DNA of 64,000 nt, taken from the NCBI RefSeq assembly GCF_014191055.1, contig NZ_JACHWB010000002.1, forward strand, positions 558,001 to 622,000. The letters run 5' to 3'. This DNA is from Microvirga lupini (lineage in GTDB: Bacteria; Pseudomonadota; Alphaproteobacteria; Rhizobiales; Beijerinckiaceae). Below, in pieces: positions 43,290-51,899 of this stretch (within the stretch, counting starts at the first letter, position 1; each line of letters begins with the position of its first letter). Below the pieces are notes generated by a model, which was given only the letters and a program-made list of their open reading frames with translations, was not told the origin of the DNA and ran no database searches. A program made the translations under genes and the position numbers.

Positions 43290-43393
43290 AAGCATCGGCC
43301 GTGAATTCGAACTCACATTCGATGCTTTAAGTTTTTTGGTTTGACGCATCTTTCCACGCAAAACCGGTGCCCACTTTTGCGTTCAATGCTCTA
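43290..43393. repeat. 105-bp dispersed palindromic element, copy 2
   Basis: The whole element matches 20446-20550 with scattered changes, including TTTTTTGGTTTGACGCATCTT in the middle and ATGCTCTAG at the end. The first 40 nt fold on themselves (AAGCATCG...CGATGCTT). It lies between the DUF5666 gene and the convergent TPR-methyltransferase gene. Confidence 0.75.
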
Positions 43394-43405
43394 GTCGTTG
43401 CCGCG

Positions 43406-44899
43406 TCACTGCCTCTGCATGACGATGTAAAGACCTGGCACCGGCTTGCCTGCCTCGAGCCGGATGGTGCTCTCCTGGGTCTCCAGGATTGCGAAATAGG
43501 CCGCCGCGACTTTGAGGTGGTCGAGGGAGTGGGCGAAGCGGCCGGAGGGCTGCAGGGTGAAGCCGTCTCCTGCGGCAAGCTCGATGCTGAGCGCAAAGAT
43601 CCCCCCTGGCACCAGTGCGTCGGCGGCAGCGCGCATCAGGGGCTTAAGATCGCCGAAATAGATCAGCGAATCCGCCGCGAAGATGAGATCGAAGCGGCTC
43701 TGCGCGGCCTCCAGATAGGCGCGGGCCTCCGCTTTGACGAGTTCAGTGTATGGACCGCGCTTTGCCGCCTCGGCCAGCATCCCTGAGGACAGATCGACGC
43801 CGATCAGGTTTTCGCCGAGCGGCTGCAACTCTGCGGCGGCAAGCCCGGTGCCGCAGCCGAGATCGAGCATGTGGCTGAAGCCGGTCCGATGTCCGGCCAC
43901 GAGTTTTACCATCTGGCGCGGAGCGTTGTACTGGAGCGTCTCCGTGAGCTTGCTGTCGAACTGGGGCGCGAAAAGATCGAAATAGGTTTCGATGTAGTCC
44001 GTCGGAGCGCCCGTCACGCTCCGCCCGAGGACGGCATCGAGCAGGTAGCGCCGGACCGGATCGTCGGGCTTCTCGGCCAACCGCATCCTGCCGATTTCGG
44101 CGGCGGCTTCGAGATGGCCGGAGGCGCTGAGCACGGAAAAGGCATCGCGCGCGATGATGTCGAGATCCTCGCGGTCCTCGCCGGCGATTGCACCGTAGTT
44201 TTGAAGAGCCTCCTGAACGCGCCCTTCGATCATGGCCTGGAACGTGATGGCGCGGGCCCGCTTCTGCCGGGAAGGCTGATCGAGTTCCAAGGTGAGGCGG
44301 GCAGCCGTGTCGAAGGCGCGCGCGCAGGCAGCGAAATCGCACACGATGAAGGCCAGATGGCCGAGGGCGAAATGCGCCAGGCCATTGACGGGATCGAGCT
44401 CGACGGAGATGCGCACGGCAGCGAGCGCTTCCTCATAGTGCTTCTTCCTGAACAGCAGCAGGCCGAGCCCGAGATGAGCCGCGGACGCCTGCGGATCCAG
44501 CGCGATGGTGCAGCGATAGGCTTCCTCCGCCGTCTCGGCAGCGTCGAGCCGGTCCGCAATGCTGGCCAATGCCTGCCAGGAGGGGGCGCTGTTCCGATCA
44601 AGATCGAGAGAGGTCCGGATCGCCGTCAGGGCCTGCTCGTCGCGGTCCGAGGCGCTGTAGACGCTCGCCAGATCGCGCCAGAGATCGGGATCCTCAGGGG
44701 TCAGGGACAGTGCTGCCTCGAAGGTGCGCGCGGCCGTGTCGAACCGTCCGTTCTCCCAATGCATGAGACCGAGCTTGCGCAGGGCGGGAGCCGGGTGCCC
44801 GAACCGATCGACGATGCGGCCGAAATCCGGCAGGCTCGCCTGCAGATTGGCCACCAGGGCCATGGTGACGCCGATATCGGGAAGCTGGATGTTCGTCAT
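43406..44899 (-). CDS. TPR-methyltransferase fusion protein
   Basis: A 497-residue soluble protein with about five to six TPR repeats (residues about 45-230, e.g. ALRKLGLMHWENGRFDTAAR) and a C-terminal SAM-dependent methyltransferase (about 315-470). Motif I is MLDLGCGTGLAAAE (about 345-358), followed by LIGVDLSSGMLAEA and FDLIFAADSLIYFGDL. The arrangement resembles TPR-containing class I methyltransferases, where the repeats recruit the substrate. The substrate is unknown. The gene stands alone between a tetR-type gene and a repeat element. Confidence 0.9.
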   Translation of the reverse strand: MTNIQLPDIGVTMALVANLQASLPDFGRIVDRFGHPAPALRKLGLMHWENGRFDTAARTFEAALSLTPEDPDLWRDLASVYSASDRDEQALTAIRTSLDLDRNSAPSWQALASIADRLDAAETAEEAYRCTIALDPQASAAHLGLGLLLFRKKHYEEALAAVRISVELDPVNGLAHFALGHLAFIVCDFAACARAFDTAARLTLELDQPSRQKRARAITFQAMIEGRVQEALQNYGAIAGEDREDLDIIARDAFSVLSASGHLEAAAEIGRMRLAEKPDDPVRRYLLDAVLGRSVTGAPTDYIETYFDLFAPQFDSKLTETLQYNAPRQMVKLVAGHRTGFSHMLDLGCGTGLAAAELQPLGENLIGVDLSSGMLAEAAKRGPYTELVKAEARAYLEAAQSRFDLIFAADSLIYFGDLKPLMRAAADALVPGGIFALSIELAAGDGFTLQPSGRFAHSLDHLKVAAAYFAILETQESTIRLEAGKPVPGLYIVMQRQ

Positions 44900-44959
44900 G
44901 GTAAAACCCGCATGCCTTGTGCGCCTGACGTCAGGTCACTGGGTGCAGGCATAAACGCG

Positions 44960-45676
44960 TTATCTTGGCTGAGCCTTGCTGCGCCTCGGCGCGATGCCGT
45001 CGAGCAGGAAGTCGAGGCCTCTTCGGAAGGCGCCGTCCCAATCGTCATCCAGCAGGAGACGCGAGCGCTCGATGGTCGGGTAGTGTTGGCTGAGATCCCT
45101 CAAGCGCTGCTGCGCGGCGGCCCTGTCATCGTCGGAGCGGTCGAAGCTCCCCCGGGTGACGGTGGCGCCCATCACGTAGTTCCAGAGCGACCAGATTCCT
45201 GCGTTCAGATCCGCATCCGCGACGCCGGCTCTGGACAGGGTCCTGGCCAGCCGTTCCAGGCGGCCGAGGATGTTCGGGCCGAGCGCCCGGCGCGGCAGCA
45301 GCGAGGCCGACCAGGGGTGGCGCAGCATGCAGGCGCGCCAGTCCTCGAGCATGTGAATGACGTCTGCGCGCCAGTGTTGTGCCTTGCCGGTTTGCGCCGG
45401 CTCGCGATAGGCGAGCACCGAGTCGAGCGCGAGATCGAAGACCGCCTCCTTGCTGTCCACGTGCCAGTACAGGCTCATGGCGCCCGCGCCGAGCCGGTCG
45501 GCCAGCCGGCGCATGGTCAATCCGTCGATGCCTTGCGTGTCGAGCAGGTCCACTGCATTCGCCACGATCCGCTCCAGAGACAGCGACGCCTCGCCTGCCG
45601 GCTCCTGCCCGGATTTTGGGGATACGCCCGTCCTTCGAGGCTTCCTGCTCCCGGGGCTGCTGCGTTTGACTGCCAT
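44960..45676 (-). CDS. TetR family regulator (TetR_C-type)
   Basis: A 238-residue repressor. A basic N-terminus precedes the HTH (LERIVANAVDLLDTQGIDGL then TMRRLADRLGAGAMSLYWHV, about 34-75). The C-terminal ligand-binding half (about 90-235) has the pattern of the tetracycline-repressor-like C-terminal domain. The start at 45676 has GGAAAG upstream; the upstream Met would place the operators within the gene. It is divergent from the RidA-MFS pair, with two palindromes in between, so it probably represses that pair and itself. The inducer is probably a pump substrate. Confidence 0.9.
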   Translation of the reverse strand: MAVKRSSPGSRKPRRTGVSPKSGQEPAGEASLSLERIVANAVDLLDTQGIDGLTMRRLADRLGAGAMSLYWHVDSKEAVFDLALDSVLAYREPAQTGKAQHWRADVIHMLEDWRACMLRHPWSASLLPRRALGPNILGRLERLARTLSRAGVADADLNAGIWSLWNYVMGATVTRGSFDRSDDDRAAAQQRLRDLSQHYPTIERSRLLLDDDWDGAFRRGLDFLLDGIAPRRSKAQPR

Positions 45677-45747
45677 CGTCTTTCCATGCCGTTCAGGTCG
45701 CCGGTCTAGACCGACACCCTGAGGCTTGTCGATCCCGCACCATTGAC

Positions 45748-45762
45748 TCGTACGCCGTACGA
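45748..45762. promoter_or_regulatory. Probable TetR operator, site 1
   Basis: TCGTACGCCGTACGA is a perfect 7-bp-arm palindrome around one base. It lies 72 nt before the tetR-type start and is repeated 25 bp away. Confidence 0.8.
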
Positions 45763-45772
45763 TGTCATTCAC

Positions 45773-45787
45773 TCGTACGCCGTACGA
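45773..45787. promoter_or_regulatory. Probable TetR operator, site 2
   Basis: The same TCGTACGCCGTACGA as site 1, with identical flanks (ACTCG...CGAT). The sites lie between the divergent tetR-type and ridA-type genes, 25 bp apart centre to centre. Confidence 0.8.
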
Positions 45788-45872
45788 TAGAGTCTAGCAG
45801 CGGCGGCTCGAAGTTCAATCCCGCCGGCTACGAGGGCTCAATGCTCCCGGTCGGCGGAGCCGAAAGACCATC

Positions 45873-46361
45873 ATGTCACGCGCCATCAAACATCTGTTTA
45901 TAGGAGGGTTCATCATCATGAGCATGGGTGTTTCCCAGGCAGCCACAGCGACTGAGACCAGCCGCAAGCCAACCATCGTCAACCCGAAGAACCTCTACGA
46001 CCCGTCGCCCAACGGCTACAGCACGGCGGTGATCGTGCCCGCCGGCGCCAGAGTGGCGTACATTTCAGGCCAGGGCGGCCAGGACAGCACGGGCGGCCTG
46101 TCACCCGACTTTGCCGTCCAGGTCGAGCAGGCCTATGCCAATCTGCGCGCCGCCATCGAGGCGCTTGGCGCAAAGCCCGATCAGGTCGCCAAGCTCACGG
46201 TCTACGTGGTCGATCACGACATGTCGAAGCTCGAGGTGCTGACCCGGAACGTAAAGGCGATGTTCGGCGCGGCACTGCCGGCGCAGACCCTGGTTCCCGT
46301 CCCCAAGCTCGCCATCGAGCCCATGCTGTTCGAGGTCGAAGCCGTGGTGGTACTGGACTAG
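45873..46361 (+). CDS. RidA/YjgF family protein with possible signal peptide
   Basis: A 162-residue RidA-family protein; cytoplasmic members deaminate reactive imines. Family features are VAYISGQGGQD (about residues 60-70), AYANLRAAIEALGAKPDQV and LVPVPKLAIEPMLFEVEAV near the C-terminus. The typical catalytic Arg region reads as LVPVPKL, without a clear Arg, so imine deaminase activity is uncertain. From the ATG at 45873 the N-terminus is a good signal peptide (cut near SQAAT). A second ATG at 45918 has a much better ribosome site (TAGGAGGG) and would give a cytoplasmic form. It lies upstream of an MFS pump. Confidence 0.85.
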   Translation: MSRAIKHLFIGGFIIMSMGVSQAATATETSRKPTIVNPKNLYDPSPNGYSTAVIVPAGARVAYISGQGGQDSTGGLSPDFAVQVEQAYANLRAAIEALGAKPDQVAKLTVYVVDHDMSKLEVLTRNVKAMFGAALPAQTLVPVPKLAIEPMLFEVEAVVVLD

Positions 46362-46447
46362 CACATCCGGAGATCAGGGCTGTTCGGGTTGCCGAATCCG
46401 CGCAGGGGCGTGTAAGAACCTGCCCCTGCCAAGATGAAAGTCGATCC

Positions 46448-47995
46448 ATGCAAGTAGAGGCCATTGTTCAAGACCAGCCGCTTGCTGGACGTCGCGAGTG
46501 GATCGGGCTCTGCGTTCTGTCGGTCGCCTGCCTGATCTACTCGATGGATCTGTCCGTTCTCTTTCTGGCCATGCCGGCCATCGTGGCGGATCTTGATCCA
46601 TCGGCATCGGAACTGCTCTGGATCAACGACATCTACGGCTTCATGGTCGCGGGCTTCCTCGTGACCATGGGCACGCTGGGCGACAGGATCGGCCGCAGGC
46701 GCGTGCTGCTCATCGGCGCCTCGGCGTTCGGCGTGGCATCGGCGCTCGCCGCATTCTCAAGCACCGCGCAGCAGCTCATCATGGCGCGCGCCCTGCTCGG
46801 CATCGCCGGCGCGACATTCGCTCCGTCGACCTTGTCCCTCGTGGTCAATCTCTTCTCGAACGAAAACGAGCGGCACCGCGCCATCGGGATCTGGGGTGGC
46901 GCCTTCGCGCTGGGCGGGCTGGTGGGACCGCTGATCGGCGGGGCGCTGCTGCAATACTTTCATTGGGGATCGGTGTTCCTGATCAACATCCCGGTCATGC
47001 TCGCGCTGTTGGTCGTCGCACCCTTCCTGCTGCCGGAATACAGGAACGAGGGCGGCGAAAAGCTCGATCTCCTCAGCGTGGCGCTGTCGCTCGGAACGGT
47101 GCTGCCGATCATCTACGGCTTCAAGCACATGGCGGCCGATGGCTTCGCGCCGCGCCAACTGGTGGCTATTGCGGCCGGTCTGCTGGTCGGCGTGCTGTTC
47201 GTGCGCCGCCAGAAGGGCCTCGCGCATCCGCTGATCGACCTGCGCCTGTTCCGCATCCCGGCCTTCACGGCATCCCTGATCGTCAATCTTGCCGGCATGT
47301 TCTTCGTGTTCGGCGTGTTCCTGTTTCAGAACCTGTTCCTGCAGCTGGTTCTCGGCCTGTCGCCGCTCGAGGCGGCCGTGTGGTCCGTGCCGTCAGCGCT
47401 CGTCTTCACGGTCATGTCGTTCCAGGCGTACCGCTTCACGAGCCGGCTCGGGCCGGTCAGGACCGTTCTTTTTGGGCTGCTCGTCTATACAATCGGCGTC
47501 TCCGCGATGGCCTTTGCCGCCTATGCCGAGAGCCTCGTCGGCGTGCTGACGGCCAGCATGCTGGTGGGCCTCGGCTTCGTGCCGGTGGTCCTCACCACGA
47601 CGGGCCTGATCGTCGGCACCGCGCCACCCGAGCAGGCAGGCTCCGCCTCCGCGATTTCTGAGACAAGCGCGGAGTTCGGCGGCGCGCTTGGCGTCGCCAT
47701 TCTCGGAAGCCTTGGCACACTGGTCTACCGCATGACGATGGATGGCGTGGACCTGAGCGGGCTGAACGCCGCGCAGCAGCTTGCCGTCTCCTCCACGCTT
47801 GCCGGCGCGGTCGAGACCGCCAAGGCGATGGGCGACACCGCACCGGCGTGGCTGGACGTGGCACGCAGCGGCTTCTCGCTGGGTTTTGCGGCCTGCTGCG
47901 CCCTCGCGGCCGTGACGCTGCTCGGTCTGGCGGCTCTTGCTCACAGGATCTATTCCAGCGCTCATATCGAAGAGAAAGCCGCGATGCCTCATTAG
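46448..47995 (+). CDS. MFS efflux transporter, DHA2/EmrB-QacA type
   Basis: A 515-residue drug:proton antiporter with fourteen predicted helices. Motif A-like LGDRIGRRRVLLIG lies after helix 2, and MDLSVLFLAMPAIVADL in helix 1 is typical of the QacA/SmvA branch; the motif C region GGAFALGGLVGPLIGG is in helix 5. It expels cationic or lipophilic toxins. It follows the RidA gene by 86 nt on the same strand, and the tetR-type gene is divergent, so the group should be an inducible efflux unit. Confidence 0.93.
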   Translation: MQVEAIVQDQPLAGRREWIGLCVLSVACLIYSMDLSVLFLAMPAIVADLDPSASELLWINDIYGFMVAGFLVTMGTLGDRIGRRRVLLIGASAFGVASALAAFSSTAQQLIMARALLGIAGATFAPSTLSLVVNLFSNENERHRAIGIWGGAFALGGLVGPLIGGALLQYFHWGSVFLINIPVMLALLVVAPFLLPEYRNEGGEKLDLLSVALSLGTVLPIIYGFKHMAADGFAPRQLVAIAAGLLVGVLFVRRQKGLAHPLIDLRLFRIPAFTASLIVNLAGMFFVFGVFLFQNLFLQLVLGLSPLEAAVWSVPSALVFTVMSFQAYRFTSRLGPVRTVLFGLLVYTIGVSAMAFAAYAESLVGVLTASMLVGLGFVPVVLTTTGLIVGTAPPEQAGSASAISETSAEFGGALGVAILGSLGTLVYRMTMDGVDLSGLNAAQQLAVSSTLAGAVETAKAMGDTAPAWLDVARSGFSLGFAACCALAAVTLLGLAALAHRIYSSAHIEEKAAMPH

Positions 47996-48114
47996 GCATC
48001 AACCCTCGATCGCAATGGCACTCAGGAGCAACGGCGAGGGAAGCATCGGCCTCTTGTTGGGAACGATAAGCGTTGCTGTGGCATTGCCCCAGAGCTTCAT
48101 CGACACGCACGGGA

Positions 48115-48516
48115 ATGACCACAACCATGTTCGACAATCTGCCGGCTGCCTTGCTCACGCTCTTTCTGGCCGCGTGTGTGCTCTGGCTGATCTGGCGGGC
48201 CCTGCGCCGTCTCTTCTCGCCCCGGGAGAGACGGGTGGAGCCGTCCCTATCCGATGAGCCCGGCCACAACCGTATCGAACCGGCCGTGACCCAGCCGGCT
48301 GCAAGCCGGGCGGCAGCTCCGGTGTCGAGCATTCCGGATGCCGCCGATGTTCTGGCTCTCAAGGCAGCCATCGACAATCTGGCCAGGCAGGTGTCTGCTC
48401 TGGAGCAGCGCCTCGCGGCCGGCCCGACAAACCTCCCGGTTCAATCTCCGTCCAGGGACACGAGCGTCGATCAGAGCCCCGTGATCCCTCCCGTCTCGCC
48501 CGACCACCGGATCTGA
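48115..48516 (+). CDS. Small membrane-anchored hypothetical protein
   Basis: A 133-residue protein with one N-terminal membrane helix (LLTLFLAACVLWLIWRALRR), a linker and a predicted coiled coil (AADVLALKAAIDNLARQVSALEQRLA) near the C-terminal half, then a Pro/Ser-rich tail. The function is unknown. Several Mets are possible as starts (48073, 48115, 48127); 48115 follows CGGGA, but too closely, so the start is uncertain. Confidence 0.6.
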   Translation: MTTTMFDNLPAALLTLFLAACVLWLIWRALRRLFSPRERRVEPSLSDEPGHNRIEPAVTQPAASRAAAPVSSIPDAADVLALKAAIDNLARQVSALEQRLAAGPTNLPVQSPSRDTSVDQSPVIPPVSPDHRI

Positions 48517-48677
48517 CGCGGAACTGCGGCGCACCACGATTGCAATGCGCGCAGGTCAGTCTTGCACCGGTCGAAGAGACCGAGCACTGTCACGGTTCTA
48601 TAGACGTCCTGGCTTGTGCAAAAGGATGCCCACCTGCCAAGCTGACCTCGGGCAAAGCCGGAAGCGATCTTGACCGT

Positions 48678-49898
48678 ATGAACCATCACAATGCCGCAGA
48701 GGCTCGGCCTGCCGTGAAGCCTGGCCTTATTGCGCTGCTCATCGCCGTTTCGGCCGTGAGCCCGCTGGGCATCAACATGTACCTGCCCTCGATGCCCGGA
48801 ATGGCGCGGGCGCTCGGTGTCGATTTCACCACCATCCAGCTGACCCTGTCGCTCTATCTCGGCGCGATGGCGCTGGGGCAGCTGATCATCGGTCCGCTGT
48901 CCGATCGGTTCGGACGCCGGCCCGTACTGCTGATCGGGCTTCTCACGTTCCTGACGGGCTCCGCCCTGTGCCTGACGGCTCAGAGCATAGGCGTCCTGAT
49001 TTTCGGCCGCATCGTGCAGGCCCTCGGAGGCTGTGCCGGGGTCACGCTCAGCCGTGCCATCGTGCGCGATCTCTACGGGCGCAATCAGGTGGCCAGCATG
49101 ATCGCCTATGTCACCATGGGCATGGCGGTCGCTCCCATGATCGCACCGACCATCGGCGGCCTGCTCGAGACGTTTTTCGGATGGCGCGCTTCGTTCGCGT
49201 TTCTGATCGGCTTCGGCGGGCTCGCCCTGGTGTTCGCGTATTGGCGGCTGAGCGAGACCAATCACAATCGCGCCTCGGGGGAGGCTGCGCGTGAACTCCT
49301 GCAGGGTTACGGCAGCCTCTTTCGCTCGCGCCAGTTCTGGGGCTACACCCTCGTGACCGGCTTCGTGTCGGCCATGTTCTTCTCCTTTCTGGCGGGCGCC
49401 CCCTATGTGATGATCGAACTGTTCGGCCGCAGCCCGGCGGAGTACGGGCTCTATTTCGCCATGGTGCCGTGCGGCTACATGCTCGGCAACTTCGCCACGG
49501 GCCGCATCGCAGCCACCATGGGGCCGAACCGGATGATCCTGGCGGGGACGCTCCTGTCTCTGACCAGCATCGCGGCCATGGCCGCTTTGATCGCCGCAGG
49601 ATTCCTGGTCCCGGTTGCCCTGTTCGGTCCCATGCTTTTCATCGGCGTGGCGAACGGGCTGGTCCTGCCGAGCGGCATTGCAGGTGCCGTGAGCGTGAGG
49701 CCGGATCTCGCAGGAGCCGCGTCAGGCCTGTCGGGAAGCTTCCAGATCGGGTTCGGTGCGGTCGCCGCCCCCATCGTCGGCGCGGCCCTCAGTTCAACCG
49801 TCTGGCCGCTGATCGTCATCATGACGATCTGCTCATTGCTGGCGATCGTCTCGTTCACCTTGGTGGCCGGTCAACACAGGCCTGCACCACGCGGCTAG
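48678..49898 (+). CDS. Bcr/CflA family MFS transporter
   Basis: A 406-residue multidrug transporter with twelve helices. The Bcr/CflA pattern is clear: NMYLPSMPGMARALGVDFTTIQLTLS in helix 1 and its loop, LIIGPLSDRFGRRPVLLIGLL (motif A), and QALGGCAGVTLSRAIVRDLYG. The open frame extends 138 nt upstream, but the ATG at 48678 begins at the family start. No regulator is adjacent. Substrates in relatives are bicyclomycin, chloramphenicol or sulfonamides; none can be assigned here. Confidence 0.92.
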   Translation: MNHHNAAEARPAVKPGLIALLIAVSAVSPLGINMYLPSMPGMARALGVDFTTIQLTLSLYLGAMALGQLIIGPLSDRFGRRPVLLIGLLTFLTGSALCLTAQSIGVLIFGRIVQALGGCAGVTLSRAIVRDLYGRNQVASMIAYVTMGMAVAPMIAPTIGGLLETFFGWRASFAFLIGFGGLALVFAYWRLSETNHNRASGEAARELLQGYGSLFRSRQFWGYTLVTGFVSAMFFSFLAGAPYVMIELFGRSPAEYGLYFAMVPCGYMLGNFATGRIAATMGPNRMILAGTLLSLTSIAAMAALIAAGFLVPVALFGPMLFIGVANGLVLPSGIAGAVSVRPDLAGAASGLSGSFQIGFGAVAAPIVGAALSSTVWPLIVIMTICSLLAIVSFTLVAGQHRPAPRG

Positions 49899-49939
49899 AA
49901 CGTCGGACTGCTGGATGGTGGTAAAGGCTCCCTGCCCGA

Positions 49940-50167
49940 TCAATGCAGGACCGGATCCAGCGGAATGGACAGCAGGACGGCGCCGGATGGATCGACCACC
50001 TCGAGCCGCCAGCCCTGCCAGGAATCGCCAAGCTGGATTGTCTCGGCGCGGATGTCCTCGATGGTTTGCAGGGCGAGCTCGTGCGCCCTTGCCAGGTCGA
50101 TGATCTCAACACCCGTATCGTCCGCGATGACCTCGTCACCGTTCACCAGATGAAAGTAGCAGCGCAT
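49940..50167 (-). CDS. DUF6894 family small protein
   Basis: A 75-residue protein beginning MRCYFHLVNGDEVIADDTGVE, the DUF6894 signature (short, Phe/His-rich start, then LARAHELALQTIEDI). The function is unknown; these small proteins are abundant in Methylobacteriaceae and relatives. The long frame starts upstream, but family alignment supports 50167. It lies 203 nt from, and is divergent from, the DUF2188-like gene. A paralogue is at 51414 and a fragment at 39426. Confidence 0.8.
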   Translation of the reverse strand: MRCYFHLVNGDEVIADDTGVEIIDLARAHELALQTIEDIRAETIQLGDSWQGWRLEVVDPSGAVLLSIPLDPVLH

Positions 50168-50370
50168 CAACCACCCATCGCTTGAGCCGGCGCAGGGCCG
50201 CCCCAGACCCCATGCCTTCGACGACCAGGGGACCAGGATCCGCTTCAGACAATCTAGCGGCGGCCGGGTTTCCGCCAATAGAACGAAGCGTTGAGAGGCT
50301 CAGAGGGAATAAACCTTGCCGGCCGGCCGTTATTCCTCACGCCGGAAACGGCACGATCAGGAGGGCCCTC

Positions 50371-50604
50371 ATGCGTGAGCAGGATCTCTATATCATTCGC
50401 CCGTCCGGGCAGGGCTGGGCCGTTCACCTCGCTCACGCAATCCTGGCCCGCTTCGATGACCGGCCCAAGGCCATCGAAGCGGCTGTCGTCGTGGCCGAAG
50501 CGTCGGCCCGCCTGGGAAAGGCCGCGGGCGTCGTGATGGAAGAAGGCGACGAGCGGATCGTGGTCTGGGATGCTGGACGGGACGCGTATTCAAGACTCTC
50601 GTGA
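50371..50604 (+). CDS. DUF2188-like small protein
   Basis: A 77-residue protein: IIRPSGQGWAVHLAHAILARFDDRPKAIEAAVVVA followed by a short beta segment (DERIVVWDAG). The pattern (aromatic-GWAV, then a helix with Ala repeats) resembles DUF2188 or related small folds. CAGGAGGG lies 5 nt before the ATG at 50371, which decides the start against an upstream frame. The function is unknown. Confidence 0.75.
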   Translation: MREQDLYIIRPSGQGWAVHLAHAILARFDDRPKAIEAAVVVAEASARLGKAAGVVMEEGDERIVVWDAGRDAYSRLS

Positions 50605-50614
50605 GCGGCGTGCC

Positions 50615-51055
50615 TCATTCCTGCAACCCGCCGCGGCCGTTCTCGACCGGTGGAGGGGTACGGGCCCAGACGTCGGCCGCCACCGCCAGCATCACCGCGA
50701 CAGCCTCGCGCACGGCTTTGTCGCTCGTGCCGACACGGGCGCTCTCAAGAACCAGCCCGAGGCGCCGTCGGCTTGGCCACGGCAATGCCGCCAGAGTGGT
50801 CTCAAGATCCAACCGCGCAACAGCGGGCACACCGGCGCGCTGGGCAATCTCATCGACCTTTTCGGTAAGAGCACTCAGGTGGTCGGCAACATGACTGGAG
50901 GACAATTCTGATACACGCAATGCCATTATCGTAGGTAAGAACTCAAAGGACCCGCTCCCCAGCCGCCCCGCGAGATTGTCTAACAGTTCCGTCCGACCTC
51001 CGTTCCGCCGAGCGTCTGCCGATGGAGCGGCATGCGGATGCGTTTGTTGTCGCAT
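50615..51055 (-). CDS. Hypothetical protein
   Basis: About 146 residues from the ATG at 51055. A charged, largely helical protein (VADHLSALTEKVDEIAQRAGV, DKAVREAVAVMLAVAADVW) with no motif I recognise. Codon usage is consistent with a real gene, but the start is uncertain: no good ribosome site precedes 51055, and the open frame continues to 51175. It is convergent with the DUF2188-like gene (10-nt gap). Confidence 0.5.
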   Translation of the reverse strand: MRQQTHPHAAPSADARRNGGRTELLDNLAGRLGSGSFEFLPTIMALRVSELSSSHVADHLSALTEKVDEIAQRAGVPAVARLDLETTLAALPWPSRRRLGLVLESARVGTSDKAVREAVAVMLAVAADVWARTPPPVENGRGGLQE

Positions 51056-51190
51056 GGTTAAAGACTGGTATAGCGTTGCTGCCACTCCGCGCCCCGTGCG
51101 CAGTATCCCGGTCCACCTGAGCAGTATTGTCGCCACAATCGGCAACAAGGATCCGGTGATCTGATTCCAGCCCACGATTGCGAGGGTTTC

Positions 51191-51328
51191 ATGGCCCGTA
51201 AGAATCGCGTTGCGCTTTATGGCCGTCTCGGCCTCATCCTGATGGCCTTTGCCTTGATCGGAGGTGTTGTGGCCGAACCGCTTCTCCGCCCGTTATGGTC
51301 GTCGCGGCTCACGCTCGCCGAGCGATAG
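51191..51328 (+). CDS. Small single-helix membrane protein
   Basis: A 45-residue protein: a basic N-terminus (MARKNRVALYGR), one hydrophobic helix (LGLILMAFALIGGVVA) and a basic tail. GAGGG lies close to the ATG. It may be a real small membrane protein; no family is recognised. Confidence 0.5.
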   Translation: MARKNRVALYGRLGLILMAFALIGGVVAEPLLRPLWSSRLTLAER

Positions 51329-51413
51329 CCCGCCTGAGGCCAATTCCGGAGACCAGACGGAACCGAACGCATCCCGCCTGATTGGCCTCTCACCACTCAA
51401 GCCAAGGACATTC

Positions 51414-51662
51414 ATGCCGCGCTACTTCTTCAACGTGCATATCGGCCAGGATGCCCTGCCCGACCCCGAGGGGCAGGATCTGCGCGATGCGGATCAGGCC
51501 TGGGAAGTGGCCAAGGCGATGGCGCAGAACCTGATGGGCACCGAGTTCGAGCAGCCGGTGAACTGGGCCGCGTCGCATATCGAGGTCAGGGACGATCTTG
51601 ACGAGATCGTCCTGGAATTCCCCTTCATGGAAGCGATCCCGTTCAACCCGCAATCCCATTGA
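51414..51662 (+). CDS. DUF6894 family small protein
   Basis: An 82-residue protein starting MPRYFFNVHIGQDALPDPEG, with LRDADQAWEVAKAMAQNLM and a C-terminal beta part (ASHIEVRDDLDEIVLEFPF). The AAGGAC before the ATG at 51414 sets the start. It is a paralogue of 49940-50167, and a fragment of a third copy lies at 39426-39478. A composite palindromic repeat begins 25 nt after its stop. Confidence 0.85.
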   Translation: MPRYFFNVHIGQDALPDPEGQDLRDADQAWEVAKAMAQNLMGTEFEQPVNWAASHIEVRDDLDEIVLEFPFMEAIPFNPQSH

Positions 51663-51686
51663 GGAAATCTGGAAGACCAGCGCACT

Positions 51687-51737
51687 AAAGCATCGGACCC
51701 AAAAGTGGATTTGCACTTTTTGGATCCATCCGATGCT
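51687..51737. repeat. Palindromic AAAGCATCGGA element
   Basis: Arms AAAGCATCGGA and TCCGATGCTT with an inner AAAAGTG...CACTTTT pair. It closely matches 37007-37059 and is the first half of a composite repeat. Confidence 0.82.
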
Positions 51738-51750
51738 TCCTTCTTGGATG

Positions 51751-51794
51751 AGAGCATCGTTGGGCGCGACCCGCTGGGTCCGCACGATGCTTTA
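51751..51794. repeat. Palindromic AGAGCATCGT element
   Basis: Arms AGAGCATCGT and ACGATGCTTT; the middle differs in length from the copy at 37071-37141. The linker TTCTTGGATG before it also recurs at 37060. Confidence 0.78.
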
Positions 51795-51899
51795 GCCTCG
51801 AAGCAGGCCGGGAAAGCGTCCGCTCATCCCGAATTCAACTCTCGTGAAAACGTGCGCCGTGCTAGAATGCCCTACCTCACCGTGACACGGAGGAGAGCG

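Noticed and set aside
43871..45709. A 612-codon forward frame spanning the TPR-methyltransferase and TetR genes.
   Set aside because: Both reverse-strand genes have clear families and motifs; the forward frame has none.
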